A DNA stretch of 64,000 bases from an uncultured Microbacterium sp. (GCF_937927635.1 NZ_CALBRW010000043.1:23356-87355); one strand, 5' to 3'. Shown: positions 26,016-34,872, numbered from the stretch's first letter. Numbers and translations: made by a program. Notes: generated from the letters alone by a model not told the origin.

Positions 26016-26993
26016 ATGTCCTGGCTTGTCACCGGCGGCGCCGGCTACATCGGATCGCACGTCGTGCGGGCACTGGCATCCGCCGGTCTCACCCCGGTCG
26101 TGCTGGACGACCTCTCCAGCGGGCAGCCCGCGTTCGTGCCCGAGGGCATCACGCTGGTCGAGGGCAGCATCCTGGATCGCGATCTGGTCGAGCGCACCCT
26201 GCGCGAGCACGACGTCGAGGGCGTCATCCACGTCGCCGGGTTCAAGTACGCCGGCGTCTCGGTGAACCGCCCGCTGCACACCTACGCGCAGAACGTCGAG
26301 GGCACCCGGGTGATCCTCGAGGCCATGGCGGCCGCCGGCGTGACGAACATCGTGTTCTCGTCCAGCGCGGCCGTGTTCGGCACCCCCGACGTGGAGCTGG
26401 TGGTCGAGGACACCGCCAAGAAGCCGGCCAGCCCGTACGGTGAGTCCAAGCTCATCGGCGAGTGGCTGCTGCGCGACCAGGGTGTCGCGACAGCGGCATC
26501 CGAGGCGCCCCTGCGACACACCTCGCTGCGCTACTTCAACGTGGTCGGGTCCGCCGATCCGACCGTCTACGACGTGAGCCCGCACAACCTGTTCCCGATC
26601 GTGTTCGAGGCGCTGCTCGAGGGCCGCACCCCGGCGATCTTCGGCGATGACTACGACACCCCCGACGGCACCAACGTGCGCGACTACGTGCACGTCGGCG
26701 ACATCGCCGCCGCCCACGTGGTGGCCGCGCAGCGCCTGGCGAACGGCGACCCCATCGAGCCGGCCTACAACCTCGGCTCCGGTGACGGCCTCAGCGTGAA
26801 GCAGATCATGGATGCCATGGTGCGCGTCACCGGCATCGACTTCGTCCCCGTGATCGGCCCCCGCCGCCCCGGCGACCCCGACCGCATCGTCGCCACCGGC
26901 GAGCTGGCCGCGCGCGACCTGGACTGGCAGATGCGGCACACCGTCGACGAGATGGTGCGCTCCGGCTGGGAGGCCCGGCGCAACGCCGGCTGA
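26016..26993 (+). CDS. galE: UDP-glucose 4-epimerase
   Basis: A 325-residue short-chain-dehydrogenase-type epimerase completing the Leloir pathway. The NAD motif TGGAGYIGSH is at residues 6-15. The catalytic Ser lies in VFSSSAAVFG (about residues 114-123), and the Tyr/Lys pair in SPYGESKL (about residues 139-146). LRYFNVVGSADP and NVRDYVHVGDIA are family hallmarks. GGAAGGAG at 26003-26010 gives a strong ribosome binding site for the ATG at 26016. It is separated from galK by a palindromic repeat, so it probably has its own promoter. Confidence 0.96.
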   Translation: MSWLVTGGAGYIGSHVVRALASAGLTPVVLDDLSSGQPAFVPEGITLVEGSILDRDLVERTLREHDVEGVIHVAGFKYAGVSVNRPLHTYAQNVEGTRVILEAMAAAGVTNIVFSSSAAVFGTPDVELVVEDTAKKPASPYGESKLIGEWLLRDQGVATAASEAPLRHTSLRYFNVVGSADPTVYDVSPHNLFPIVFEALLEGRTPAIFGDDYDTPDGTNVRDYVHVGDIAAAHVVAAQRLANGDPIEPAYNLGSGDGLSVKQIMDAMVRVTGIDFVPVIGPRRPGDPDRIVATGELAARDLDWQMRHTVDEMVRSGWEARRNAG

Positions 26994-27514
26994 TGCTTCT
27001 CCGGCCTGCCACCGTCGCTGATGCCGACGGCATCGCCGAGGTGCACGTGCTCTCGTGGCAGGCCGCCTACCGCGGTCTGGTGCCGCAGGACGTGCTGGAC
27101 TCCCTGTCGATCGCCGAGCGCGCGGCGAGCTGGGCGCGCATCCTGGCCGAGACTCCGCGCCGCACGCTGGTCGCCGTCGACGGCGAGCGTGTGGTGGGCT
27201 GGGCGAGTTTCGGCGATGCCAGAGACGCGGACGCCGGCGAGCCGGACTCCCATGGCGGCACCGGCGAGCTGTGGGGCATCTACGCGCATCCGGATGCCTG
27301 GTCCACCGGCGTCGGTCACCTGCTGCTGACAGCCGTGGAGCAGGAGCTGACGGATGCCGGTCACGAGACCGCGTACCTCTGGGTGCTCTCCGGCAACTCG
27401 CGCGCGGCGGAGTTCTACGAGCGCCACGGCTGGTATGCCGACGGCGGCATGAAGACCGACAGGCGCCCGCGGATGGTGCTGCACGAGCTGCGGCATGTGA
27501 AGCGCCTGGCCTGA
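26993..27514 (+). CDS. GNAT-family N-acetyltransferase
   Basis: A 173-residue acetyltransferase. The acetyl-CoA binding region reads ELWGIYAHPDAWSTGVGHLLLTAVEQELTDAG (about residues 91-122), a slightly altered RxxGxG/A loop (here STGVGH). The C-terminal AYLWVLSGNSRAAEFYERHGW matches motif B. The start overlaps the galE stop as TGATG, so translation is coupled. A link to galactose metabolism is not implied. The acceptor substrate is unknown. Confidence 0.85.
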   Translation: MLLRPATVADADGIAEVHVLSWQAAYRGLVPQDVLDSLSIAERAASWARILAETPRRTLVAVDGERVVGWASFGDARDADAGEPDSHGGTGELWGIYAHPDAWSTGVGHLLLTAVEQELTDAGHETAYLWVLSGNSRAAEFYERHGWYADGGMKTDRRPRMVLHELRHVKRLA

Positions 27515-27551
27515 CGCGACGGCCGGATCTCCGGCATCCGGGCCGCCCTGC

Positions 27552-27601
27552 CTGGATGGAAACGCAGGTTCCCGACGCTTCTACCGTGCGTTTCCGTCCA
27601 G
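27552..27601. repeat. Intergenic hairpin with 15-bp arms
   Basis: CTGGATGGAAACGCA (27552-27566) and TGCGTTTCCGTCCAG (27587-27601) pair at 14 of 15 positions around a 20-base loop. Another partial arm, GGATGGAAAGCGCACGGT, follows near 27615. It lies just downstream of the GNAT stop and may act as a terminator, though it has no T-tract. Confidence 0.65.
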
Positions 27602-27702
27602 CCCGCGGATGCCGGGATGGAAAGCGCACGGTCCGACACCGCCCCACCGACGAGAACCATCCGAACCGGAAGCGGCAGGGCCGTCGCGGTAGCGTGAGTG
27701 GC

Positions 27703-29136
27703 GTGAACGAGCTCGTGCAGACCGCGGAGGGGCCGGTGCGCGGCATCCTCCGTGACGACGGAACGCTGGCGTTCCTCGGCATCCCGTACGCCGCGCCGCC
27801 AACCGGAGAGCGGAGGTTCCTGCCGCCGCAGCCGGTGAAGCCGTGGACCGAGCCGCTGGACGCGACCGCCTACGGCCCGACGCCGCAGCGCCGCCCGGAG
27901 GACAACGCGATCATCCCGGAGCCCAGCGTGCCCGGGAAGGCGACGCTGAATCTCAACGTGTTCACGCCGTCGGCGGACGGCAGCGCACCGGTGCTGGTGT
28001 GGATCCACGGTGGCGGGTATTCGGCGGGTTCGGCGGCGGGCCCGTGGTATGACGGCCGCGCCTTCACCCGCGACGGCGTCGTGCTGGTGAGCATCTCGTA
28101 CCGGCTGGGCTTCGACGGCTTCGGCGTGATCGACGGCGCGCCCGACAACCGCGGCGTGCGCGACTGGCTCGCCGCCCTGGAATGGGTGCAGCTCAACATC
28201 TCCGCCTTCGGCGGCGACCCCTCCCGCGTCACGATCGCCGGGCAGTCCGCCGGCGGCGGCGCGGTGCTCACCCTCCTGGGGATGCCGGCCGCGCAGCACC
28301 TGTTCCACGCCGGGATCTCGATCAGCGGCGCACTGGGCGATCTGCCCCGCTCGACCGTGGAGAGGCGCAGCGCCCTGCTGGCGGAGACCGTGGGCTGCGA
28401 GCCGACGCTGGAGGGCTTCCGCGGCGTGAGGGAGCGCCTGCTCACGCAGCGGCAGTTCCAGGCATCCCTGCTGGGCAAGAAGGGCCTCGCCGCGACCACC
28501 GCCACGCTGACCGACGGGCTGCCCTGGGGCCCGGTGATCGACGGCGACCTCATCACGCGGCCGACCGTGGACTCGTTCGCCGCCGGCGTCGGGGCGGACA
28601 AGCCGCTGATGCTGGGCGCGACCGATGACGAGTTCACGATGGCGTTCGACTCCGCCCCCCGCATCCTGAACTGGATCCCCCTGTGGATCGCGCTGCGTGC
28701 GGTGGAGAAGGTCGGCGCCCTGCGCCGACGCTGGCGGAGGGCCAATCGCGGGCGCCGGGCGGGTGCGGCGCTGGGCCGCTTCGTCACCGATCGGGTGTTC
28801 CGCTCGCTGGTCATCCGCACCGCCGAGGCCAGGCGGGATGCCGGCACCTGGGCGTACCGGTTCGCCTGGCGCTCCCCCGTCAACGGCTGGTCGCACCACT
28901 GCCTGGACGTGCCGTTCTGGTTCGACTGCCTGGGCGAGGAGCACGTCGCGAAGATGGCAGGCGAGCATCCGCCGCAGGCGCTGGCATCCGAGATGCACGC
29001 TGCTGCCGTCGCCTTCGTGCGCGATTCCGACCCCGGTTGGCCGGCCTGGCACACCGACCCCGGGATCACGCGCGTGTTCGGCGACCAGCCCGCGGTCTCG
29101 CGCAGCGCCTACGACGACGCCCTGCCGCTGGTGTGA
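27703..29136 (+). CDS. Type B carboxylesterase / lipase
   Basis: A 477-residue alpha/beta hydrolase of the carboxylesterase B family. The oxyanion loop is LVWIHGGGYSAGS (about residues 97-109). The nucleophile elbow is VTIAGQSAGGGAV (about residues 178-190). The catalytic His is probably in NGWSHHCLDVPFWF near residue 400. FLGIPYAAPPTGERRF at the N-terminus is the family signature. There is no signal peptide, so it acts in the cytoplasm. The start GTG at 27703 has a TAGCGT box 7 bases upstream and no ribosome binding site; GTG at 27694 is possible. Substrate unknown. Confidence 0.88.
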   Translation: MNELVQTAEGPVRGILRDDGTLAFLGIPYAAPPTGERRFLPPQPVKPWTEPLDATAYGPTPQRRPEDNAIIPEPSVPGKATLNLNVFTPSADGSAPVLVWIHGGGYSAGSAAGPWYDGRAFTRDGVVLVSISYRLGFDGFGVIDGAPDNRGVRDWLAALEWVQLNISAFGGDPSRVTIAGQSAGGGAVLTLLGMPAAQHLFHAGISISGALGDLPRSTVERRSALLAETVGCEPTLEGFRGVRERLLTQRQFQASLLGKKGLAATTATLTDGLPWGPVIDGDLITRPTVDSFAAGVGADKPLMLGATDDEFTMAFDSAPRILNWIPLWIALRAVEKVGALRRRWRRANRGRRAGAALGRFVTDRVFRSLVIRTAEARRDAGTWAYRFAWRSPVNGWSHHCLDVPFWFDCLGEEHVAKMAGEHPPQALASEMHAAAVAFVRDSDPGWPAWHTDPGITRVFGDQPAVSRSAYDDALPLV

Positions 29137-29150
29137 CGCACCGCGCGCCG

Positions 29151-29302
29151 CTCGGGCATGTCGCGGGTCCCGAATGGTGGGCTCACACGCCACGAGGCAG
29201 CCATTCAAGACCCGCGAGATCACACCCATGTGCACTCGGGCGTGTCGCGGGTCCCGAATGGCGGGCTCACGCGCCGCGAGGCAGCCATTCAGGACCCGTG
29301 AA
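29151..29302. repeat. Two tandem copies of an 84-bp period palindromic repeat
   Basis: Copies at 29151-29218 and 29235-29302 differ at only a few positions and start CTCGGGCATGTCGCGGGTCC / CTCGGGCGTGTCGCGGGTCC. Each holds an internal inverted repeat, GCGGGTCCCGAATGG against CCATTCAAGACCCGC. They fill most of the 268-base gap between the convergent esterase and putA genes and could block read-through both ways. Only two units exist and the spacer is not conserved in CRISPR style. Confidence 0.85.
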
Positions 29303-29404
29303 GGCGCAGTGCGGCGCGCACGGTGGCGGGGGGCGAAGACGACGACGCCCTGCCGCGGGACCCAGAGCACCAGGGGCCGGCGGCAGGGCGACGAGTATCG
29401 CGGC

Positions 29405-32400
29405 TCAGCGCACCGGGCCCAGAAGCGGGATCTCATGGCGGTGCGGCGTGCCGAAGCGGTGCGCGGTGACCGAGACGGCCTGCTCGCGCAGGAACGTCAG
29501 CAGCTCCACGCGCCCGGCGGAGACCACCGGGTTCGCGTAGATGGCCAGGCTCGGCGAGCCCTTCACAGCCTGGGCGGTGGCCAGCGCGGTCGTGCCGATC
29601 ACGCGCACGCGGCCGGCCGTGGCGGCCAGGCGCTGGGCGTGGGCGGCCCAGGCCGCGGCATCCTCGGTCACGACGGTCACGTCGTGCGCACCCAGCCAGG
29701 TGACGACGGTGGTGGGAAGAGCGGATGCCGTGCTCACGGTGACATGCGAACCGGCGCGCACGCCGGCGGCGGCCACGCGCACGACCTCCGCCACGCGCTC
29801 GCCCTCGTAGCGGATGGTGACGGGCAGGGCCTGGTAGCGCAGCGCGTTCTGCTCGGTGACCAGGCCGGTCGCGTCGCGGACCACGCCGAACTCGGAGTTC
29901 CAGGCGTCGATGTCGGTCGCCAGCGCGCCGCGCAGCCAGGCCTCGTCTTCGCCCTCGACCAGCGTCAGAGCCGAGGTGCCGAGAGCGTCCAGAGCCGTGG
30001 TCGTCTCGACCGGGGCGTCCGTCCACTCGCTCAGCCCGACCAGGTAGTTCGGCCCGCCCGCCTTGGAGCCGGCGCCGACGGCGGCCTTCTTCCAGCCGCC
30101 GAACGGCTGACGCTGCACGATGGCGCCGGTGGTACCGCGGTTGACGTACACGTTGCCGGCCTGGATCCCGGCCAGCCACTGCTGGATCTCGTCCTCGTCC
30201 AGCGAGTGGATGCCGCTGGTGAGGCCGTAGTCGATGTCGTTGACGATGTCGATGGCCTCGGCCAGGGTGTCGGCGGTCATGACGCCCAGCACCGGGCCGA
30301 AGTACTCCACCTTGTGGAACTCGCTGCCGCGCTTCACGCCGTCGCGGATGCCGGGGGTCCACAGCTGGCCGGCGTCGTCGAGCTTGTGCGGCTCGAGCAT
30401 CCAGGACTGGCCGGGGTGCAGCTCGGTGAGGGCGCTGAGCAGCTTGCCCTCCGCGGGTCCGATCAGCGGGCCGATGCGGTTGGAGCCGTTCTCCGGGGCG
30501 CCGACCTCGTACGAGCCGACAGCGTCGATGAGCTGGCGGCGGAACCGCTCGGACTTCGCGGCGGAGCCGACCAGCACGACCAGCGACGCGGCCGAGCACT
30601 TCTGGCCTGCGTGGCCGAACGCCGAGTAGGCGACGTCCTTCGCGGCCAGGTCCAGGTCGGCCGACGGGGTGACGATGATGGCGTTCTTGCCGCTGGTCTC
30701 GGCCAGCAGCGGCAGATCGGCGCGGAAGCCGCGGAACAGCTCGGCGGTCTCGTAGCCGCCGGTGAGGATGACGCGGCCGACGGCCGGGTCGCTGACGAGC
30801 TTCTGGCCGAGGGAGCGGCCGTCCAGCTGCACGTACTGCAGCACGTCGCGCGGAACGCCGGCCTCCCACAGCGCCTCGACCATGACCGCACCGGAACGGC
30901 GGGCCTGCCGGGCGGGCTTGATGATGACGGGCGAGCCGCTGGCCAGCGCCGACAGGGTGGAGCCGGCGGGGATGGCGACCGGGAAGTTCCACGGCGGGGT
31001 GACCACGGTCAGGCCCACGGCGTGCTGCTCGGCGCCATCGACGTGGGCGAGTTTGCGGGCGGACTCGGCGTAGTAGTGCGCGAAGTCGATGGCCTCGGAG
31101 ACCTCGGGGTCGCCCTGCTCGATGACCTTGCCGGCCTCGGAGCCCATGACCTCGAGCAGCTCGGCGCGGTGCGCCTCGAGCACGTCGCCCGCGCGGTGCA
31201 GGATCTCGGCGCGGCCGTCGGCGCCCAGCGCACGCCACGCCTCACCGGCGGCCACACCGGCGGCGATGCGCTCGGCGACCTGGTCGTCGGTGGTCAGCGT
31301 GTTGGCGGCGACGGTGTCATCGCCCAGCTTCGAGGCGACCATGCGCGAGCGGATGGCATCCGCCCAGTCGCGGTTGGCCTTCAGCGACGGGTCGGTGTCG
31401 GGGGTGTTCACGAAGCCGTCGCGCAGCGCGGGTGCCGCGGGCAGCTGGCGGTTCTGGGTGCGGTTCGGGCCGGGCACCTGGGTGGGGATGCCGGCGACGG
31501 ATGCCAGGAAGCGCTCCTTCTCGCGCTCGAACAGCGTGGGGTCGGCATCCAGATCGAACACGGCCGACATGAAGTTCTCCTGCGACGCGCCCTCCTCCAG
31601 GCGGCGGATCAGATAGGCGATCGCGACGTCGAACTCGTCGGGGTGCACGACCGGCGTGTACAGCAGCAGCGAGCCGACGGTGCGCTTGACGACCTGCGCC
31701 TGTGCGGAGGCCATGCCCAGCAGCATCTCGAAATCGATGCCCTCCGTGACGCCGCGCCGGGAGGCCAGCAGCCAGGCCAGGGCGATGTCGAACAGGTTGT
31801 GGCCGGCGATGCCGATGCGCACGTTGCCGATGTGCCCGGGCTGCAGCGCGTAGTTCAGCACGCCCTTGTACGAGGAGTCGGACTCCTGCTTGGACGACCA
31901 GGTGGCCAGCGGCCAGCCGTGCGACTCGGCGTCGACGGTCTCCATGGGCAGGTTGGCGCCCTTGACGATCCGCACCTTGATGGGCGCGCCGCCGTCAGCC
32001 ACGCGCTTCGCGGCCCACTCCTGCAGGTGCATCATGGCGGCCAGGGAGTCGGGCAGGTAGGCCTGCAGCACGATGCCGGCCTCGAGGCTCTTGAACTCGG
32101 GACGGTCCAGGATGCCGGTGAAGACCGCGATCGTGAGGTCGAGGTCCTTGTACTCCTCCATGTCGAGGTTGATGAACTTCTTGGGTCCGCGCGCGGGGTT
32201 CACCGCGATCTCGTACAGCGGGTGCAGCGCTTTGATGGCGTGCGCGACGGCCTCGTCGAACGCCCACGGGCTGTGCGGGGCGACGGTGGAGGAGACCTTG
32301 ATCGAGACGTAGTCGACGTCGTCGCGCAGCAGCAGGCGGCGGGTGCCCTCCAGGCGACGGACGGCCTCGTCCTGGCCGAGGATGGCCTCGCCGAGCAGGT

Positions 32401-32857
32401 TGACGTTCAGGTCGACGCCTTGGGTCTCGCGGATGTGCTTGATGGCGGCGCCGAGCTTCTCGTCGCGGGCGTCGACGATCAGGTGGCGCACCATCTGGCG
32501 CAGCACGGCCCGGGCGGAGGGGACGACCACGCCGGGGAGCATGCCGGCGGTGGCGCCGCCCAGTCCGATGGCGCCGCGCATGATGGCGGGCAGGAAGGCG
32601 GGTGTGAGCGGCACCAGCTCCTTGAGCTTGGCGGCGGCGACCTTCAGGTCCTCGGGGCGCACGACGCCGTCGACGAACCCGACGGTGAAGTCCAGGCCGT
32701 TGGGGTCGCGCAGCACGCCGGCGAGGCGCTGCCCGGCGGCATCCACCGGCACGGCGCGGCTCTCGACGAGCCACTTCTTGACGAGGGCGACGGCGTCGTC
32801 GGCCAGTTCTGCGAGGTCGGAGACGGATGCTTCGGAAGCGGACACAGGGGTGCTCAT
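29405..32857 (-). CDS. putA: Bifunctional proline dehydrogenase / L-glutamate gamma-semialdehyde dehydrogenase
   Basis: An 1150-residue PutA. The FAD proline dehydrogenase barrel (about residues 90-460) has DDVDYVSIKVSSTV, KFINLDMEEYKDLDLTIAVF, GIVLQAYLPDS, IKVRIVKGANLPME and YLIRRLEEGAS. The aldehyde dehydrogenase half (about residues 500-960) has VTPPWNFPVAIPAG, the base Glu in LLAETSGKNAIIV, and catalytic Cys754 in GHAGQKCSAASL. A C-terminal region of about 190 residues follows. It converts proline to glutamate with substrate channelling. There is no N-terminal DNA-binding domain, so regulation falls to the divergent LysR gene. A second related gene lies at 60788. Confidence 0.95.
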   Translation of the reverse strand: MSTPVSASEASVSDLAELADDAVALVKKWLVESRAVPVDAAGQRLAGVLRDPNGLDFTVGFVDGVVRPEDLKVAAAKLKELVPLTPAFLPAIMRGAIGLGGATAGMLPGVVVPSARAVLRQMVRHLIVDARDEKLGAAIKHIRETQGVDLNVNLLGEAILGQDEAVRRLEGTRRLLLRDDVDYVSIKVSSTVAPHSPWAFDEAVAHAIKALHPLYEIAVNPARGPKKFINLDMEEYKDLDLTIAVFTGILDRPEFKSLEAGIVLQAYLPDSLAAMMHLQEWAAKRVADGGAPIKVRIVKGANLPMETVDAESHGWPLATWSSKQESDSSYKGVLNYALQPGHIGNVRIGIAGHNLFDIALAWLLASRRGVTEGIDFEMLLGMASAQAQVVKRTVGSLLLYTPVVHPDEFDVAIAYLIRRLEEGASQENFMSAVFDLDADPTLFEREKERFLASVAGIPTQVPGPNRTQNRQLPAAPALRDGFVNTPDTDPSLKANRDWADAIRSRMVASKLGDDTVAANTLTTDDQVAERIAAGVAAGEAWRALGADGRAEILHRAGDVLEAHRAELLEVMGSEAGKVIEQGDPEVSEAIDFAHYYAESARKLAHVDGAEQHAVGLTVVTPPWNFPVAIPAGSTLSALASGSPVIIKPARQARRSGAVMVEALWEAGVPRDVLQYVQLDGRSLGQKLVSDPAVGRVILTGGYETAELFRGFRADLPLLAETSGKNAIIVTPSADLDLAAKDVAYSAFGHAGQKCSAASLVVLVGSAAKSERFRRQLIDAVGSYEVGAPENGSNRIGPLIGPAEGKLLSALTELHPGQSWMLEPHKLDDAGQLWTPGIRDGVKRGSEFHKVEYFGPVLGVMTADTLAEAIDIVNDIDYGLTSGIHSLDEDEIQQWLAGIQAGNVYVNRGTTGAIVQRQPFGGWKKAAVGAGSKAGGPNYLVGLSEWTDAPVETTTALDALGTSALTLVEGEDEAWLRGALATDIDAWNSEFGVVRDATGLVTEQNALRYQALPVTIRYEGERVAEVVRVAAAGVRAGSHVTVSTASALPTTVVTWLGAHDVTVVTEDAAAWAAHAQRLAATAGRVRVIGTTALATAQAVKGSPSLAIYANPVVSAGRVELLTFLREQAVSVTAHRFGTPHRHEIPLLGPVR

Positions 32858-32900
32858 GCTCCCAGGATGCCGTGCTCAACCGTCTATGAAAAGCGATGCT

Positions 32901-32930
32901 TTCCGATGGATAATGTTCACTGCCATCGAA
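32901..32930. promoter_or_regulatory. Inverted repeat between putA and LysR, probable LysR site
   Basis: TTCCGATGG (32901-32909) is mirrored by CCATCGAA (32923-32930) with 13 bases between. The AT-rich dyad lies in the 91-base divergent region, the usual position and size for a LysR recognition site that controls both its own gene and putA. Confidence 0.6.
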
Positions 32931-32948
32931 TGATTGTGGAGGACTCGC

Positions 32949-33842
32949 ATGTTCGAGCTGAGACGGCTGCGCCTGCTGCACGAGCTGGCGCTGCGCGGCA
33001 CGATCGCCGAGGTCGCGGCATCCCTCTCCTACTCCCCTTCCACGGTGTCGCAGCAGCTGAATCTGCTGGAGCGCGAGGCCGGGGTCGCCCTGCTGGAGCC
33101 CGACGGGCGCAGGGTGCGGCTCACGCCACAGGGGCGGATGCTGGCGCAGCACGCCGCCCGCGCATTGGAGCTCGATGAGGCCGCCCGCGCGGCGCTGGCC
33201 ACGCACGCCGGCTGGGAGACCGTGCGGCTGTCGGCCATGCCCACCGCGGCGGAGACCATCGTGCCGGCGGCGCTCACCGCCCTCGCCGACCGTGCGCCGC
33301 AGCTGCGCGTGGAGCTGGCCGAGCTGCCACCCGAGGAGAGCCTGTTCGAGCTGTGGGCGCGGCGATTCGACCTGGTGATCGCCGAGCAGTACCCCGGCCA
33401 CACGCGCGAGCTGCGCGACGGCGTGGAGCACGACCTGCTGGGCGAGGACCCGATCCGCATCGTGCTGCCCCCGTCGGAGCATCCGACCCCGCTGCACGAG
33501 CTGCGCGACCGGGCCTGGATCATGGAGCCCGAAGGCACGGCGGCGCGGCAGTGGGCCGTGCAGCAGTGCCGGGCGGCGGGCTTCGAGCCCGACATCCGCT
33601 ACGAGGCCGCCGACCTCACCGCGCACGTGCGGCTGGTGGTGGCGGGGCTAGCCGTCGGCATGCTGCCGGACCTGATCTGGGGCGACGAGCCCAGCCCGCT
33701 GACCGTGGCCGATCTGCCCGGCTCCCCCGTGCGCGAGGTGTTCACGGCCGTGCGGTCCTCCTCCCGTGCCGACGAATCGGTCTCCCTCGTGCGCACGGCG
33801 CTGCGCGAGGCGTTCACCGCCCACCACCGCGTCGCGCCGTAG
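32949..33842 (+). CDS. LysR-family regulator divergent from putA
   Basis: A 297-residue LysR-type protein. The helix-turn-helix is LRRLRLLHELALRGTIAEVAASLSYSPSTVSQQLNLLEREAGVALLE (residues 4-50). The effector domain spans about residues 90-290 and includes FDLVIAEQYPGH and LVVAGLAVGMLPDL. A GGAGG at 32938-32942 is 6 bases from the ATG at 32949. Placement back-to-back with putA suggests it regulates proline use, sensing proline or a related metabolite. That role is inferred from position only. Confidence 0.9.
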   Translation: MFELRRLRLLHELALRGTIAEVAASLSYSPSTVSQQLNLLEREAGVALLEPDGRRVRLTPQGRMLAQHAARALELDEAARAALATHAGWETVRLSAMPTAAETIVPAALTALADRAPQLRVELAELPPEESLFELWARRFDLVIAEQYPGHTRELRDGVEHDLLGEDPIRIVLPPSEHPTPLHELRDRAWIMEPEGTAARQWAVQQCRAAGFEPDIRYEAADLTAHVRLVVAGLAVGMLPDLIWGDEPSPLTVADLPGSPVREVFTAVRSSSRADESVSLVRTALREAFTAHHRVAP

Positions 33843-33843
33843 A

Positions 33844-33913
33844 GCCCGTCTATATGCGTCGAATGCGGCGAAACGGGCGTGAAATCCTGCATTCGCCGCA
33901 CATAGACGGGCTG
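33844..33913. repeat. Long hairpin between convergent LysR and methyltransferase genes
   Basis: Two 24-base arms (33844-33867 and 33890-33913) pair at 22 of 24 positions around a 22-base loop. Arms begin AGCCCGTCTATATGCG and end ACATAGACGGGCT. The hairpin fills the 79-base gap between the two stop codons and can serve as a bidirectional terminator, although no T-tract follows. Arm length is far beyond a normal terminator stem. Confidence 0.75.
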
Positions 33914-33921
33914 TCGAGCGG

Positions 33922-34872
33922 TCAGAGCACGCGGGCTGTCGCGTGCGGGATGCGGGCCTGCATCACGCGGACGGCCTCGGGGTTGTCGTCGACCAGCACG
34001 GCATCCCGGCCCAGCGCCGAGGCGACGGCGCCGGTCGTGCCGGAGCCGGCGAACAGGTCCAGCACGCGATCTCCGGGCCGCGACGACGCCTGCACGATGC
34101 GGCGCAGGATGCCCTCCGGCTTCTGCGTCGGATAGCCGGTCTTCTCGTGCCCGGTGGTCGGCACGATCGTGTGCCACCACACGTCGGTGGGCAGCTTGCC
34201 GCGAGCGGCCTTCTCGGGCGTCACGAGCCCCGGCGCCATGTACGGCTCGCGATCGATTTCGTCGGAGTTGAACACGTACTCGCGCGGGTTCTTGACGTAC
34301 ACCAGGATCGTGTCGTGCTTGGTGGGCCAGCGCCGCCGCGACTTGGCGCCGTAGTCGTACGCCCAGATCAGCTCGTTCAGGAACGAATCCCGGCCGAACA
34401 CCGCATCCAGCATCACCTTGGCGTAGTGCGCCTCGCGGTAGTCCAGGTGCAGGTACAGCGTGCCGTCGTCGGCCAGCAGGCGCCACGCCTCCTGCAGCCG
34501 CGGCATGAGGAACTCGCCGTAGTCGTCGAACCGGTCGTCGTACGCCCGCAGCATGCCGCGCACCCGCTCGTACGCCAGCCCGTGGAACCCGTGCCGGATC
34601 TCCTTCTCGACCGTCAGCGGTTCATTACTCCGGAGATCCGCAGCGGGATCACGCGATTCAGCCGGTTCCACGCCCGAGTCCACCCGGTTCTCCGGAGTTG
34701 TGAACGCGCGCCGCGCGGTGACCACCTGCCGCTCCTGCGTGCGGCCGGTGTTGAACGGCGGGTCCAGATAGACCAGGGTGAAGGATCCGGATGCCAGCGT
34801 CGCGGCCACCTCGAGATTGTCGCCCTCGATGATCTCGACGGCGCCCTGCACCGCGGGCTCCTCGCGCGTCAC
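33922..34872 (-). CDS. Orphan site-specific DNA methyltransferase (N6/N4, beta-type order)
   Basis: A 316-residue DNA methyltransferase. Motif IV LVYLDPPFNTG comes first (about residues 32-42) and the S-adenosylmethionine motif I DRVLDLFAGSGTTG comes last (about residues 265-278), the beta-class order; QKPEGILRRIVQAS precedes it. GTLYLHLDYREAHYAKVMLD and DSFLNELIWAYDYG are family core. Codons 57-84 are encoded by a palindromic element (34621-34704) and look inserted. No restriction endonuclease gene is adjacent, so it is solitary. The GTG at 34872 overlaps the lipoate ligase stop as GTGA; an ATG at 34890 is an alternative. Target sequence unknown. Confidence 0.88.
   Translation of the reverse strand: MTREEPAVQGAVEIIEGDNLEVAATLASGSFTLVYLDPPFNTGRTQERQVVTARRAFTTPENRVDSGVEPAESRDPAADLRSNEPLTVEKEIRHGFHGLAYERVRGMLRAYDDRFDDYGEFLMPRLQEAWRLLADDGTLYLHLDYREAHYAKVMLDAVFGRDSFLNELIWAYDYGAKSRRRWPTKHDTILVYVKNPREYVFNSDEIDREPYMAPGLVTPEKAARGKLPTDVWWHTIVPTTGHEKTGYPTQKPEGILRRIVQASSRPGDRVLDLFAGSGTTGAVASALGRDAVLVDDNPEAVRVMQARIPHATARVL
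34621..34704. repeat. Palindromic element inside the methyltransferase gene
   Basis: Outer arms TTCATTACTCCGGAGATCC (34621-34639) and GGTTCTCCGGAGTTGTGAA (34686-34704) pair at 16 of 19 positions. The element measures 84 bases, exactly 28 codons, in phase with the reading frame. It encodes a hydrophilic Asp/Glu/Pro-rich peptide just after the DPPF motif, in a variable loop. Confidence 0.65.

Noticed and set aside
29151..29302. Possible CRISPR array
   Set aside because: Only two units, each self-palindromic over its whole length, and the short intervening sequence does not behave as a spacer. No cas genes.
28697..33178. A 1493-codon plus-strand open frame across esterase, putA and LysR start
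   Set aside because: It overlaps three recognised genes in other frames and has low-complexity Gly/Arg/His composition, so it is a composition artefact.
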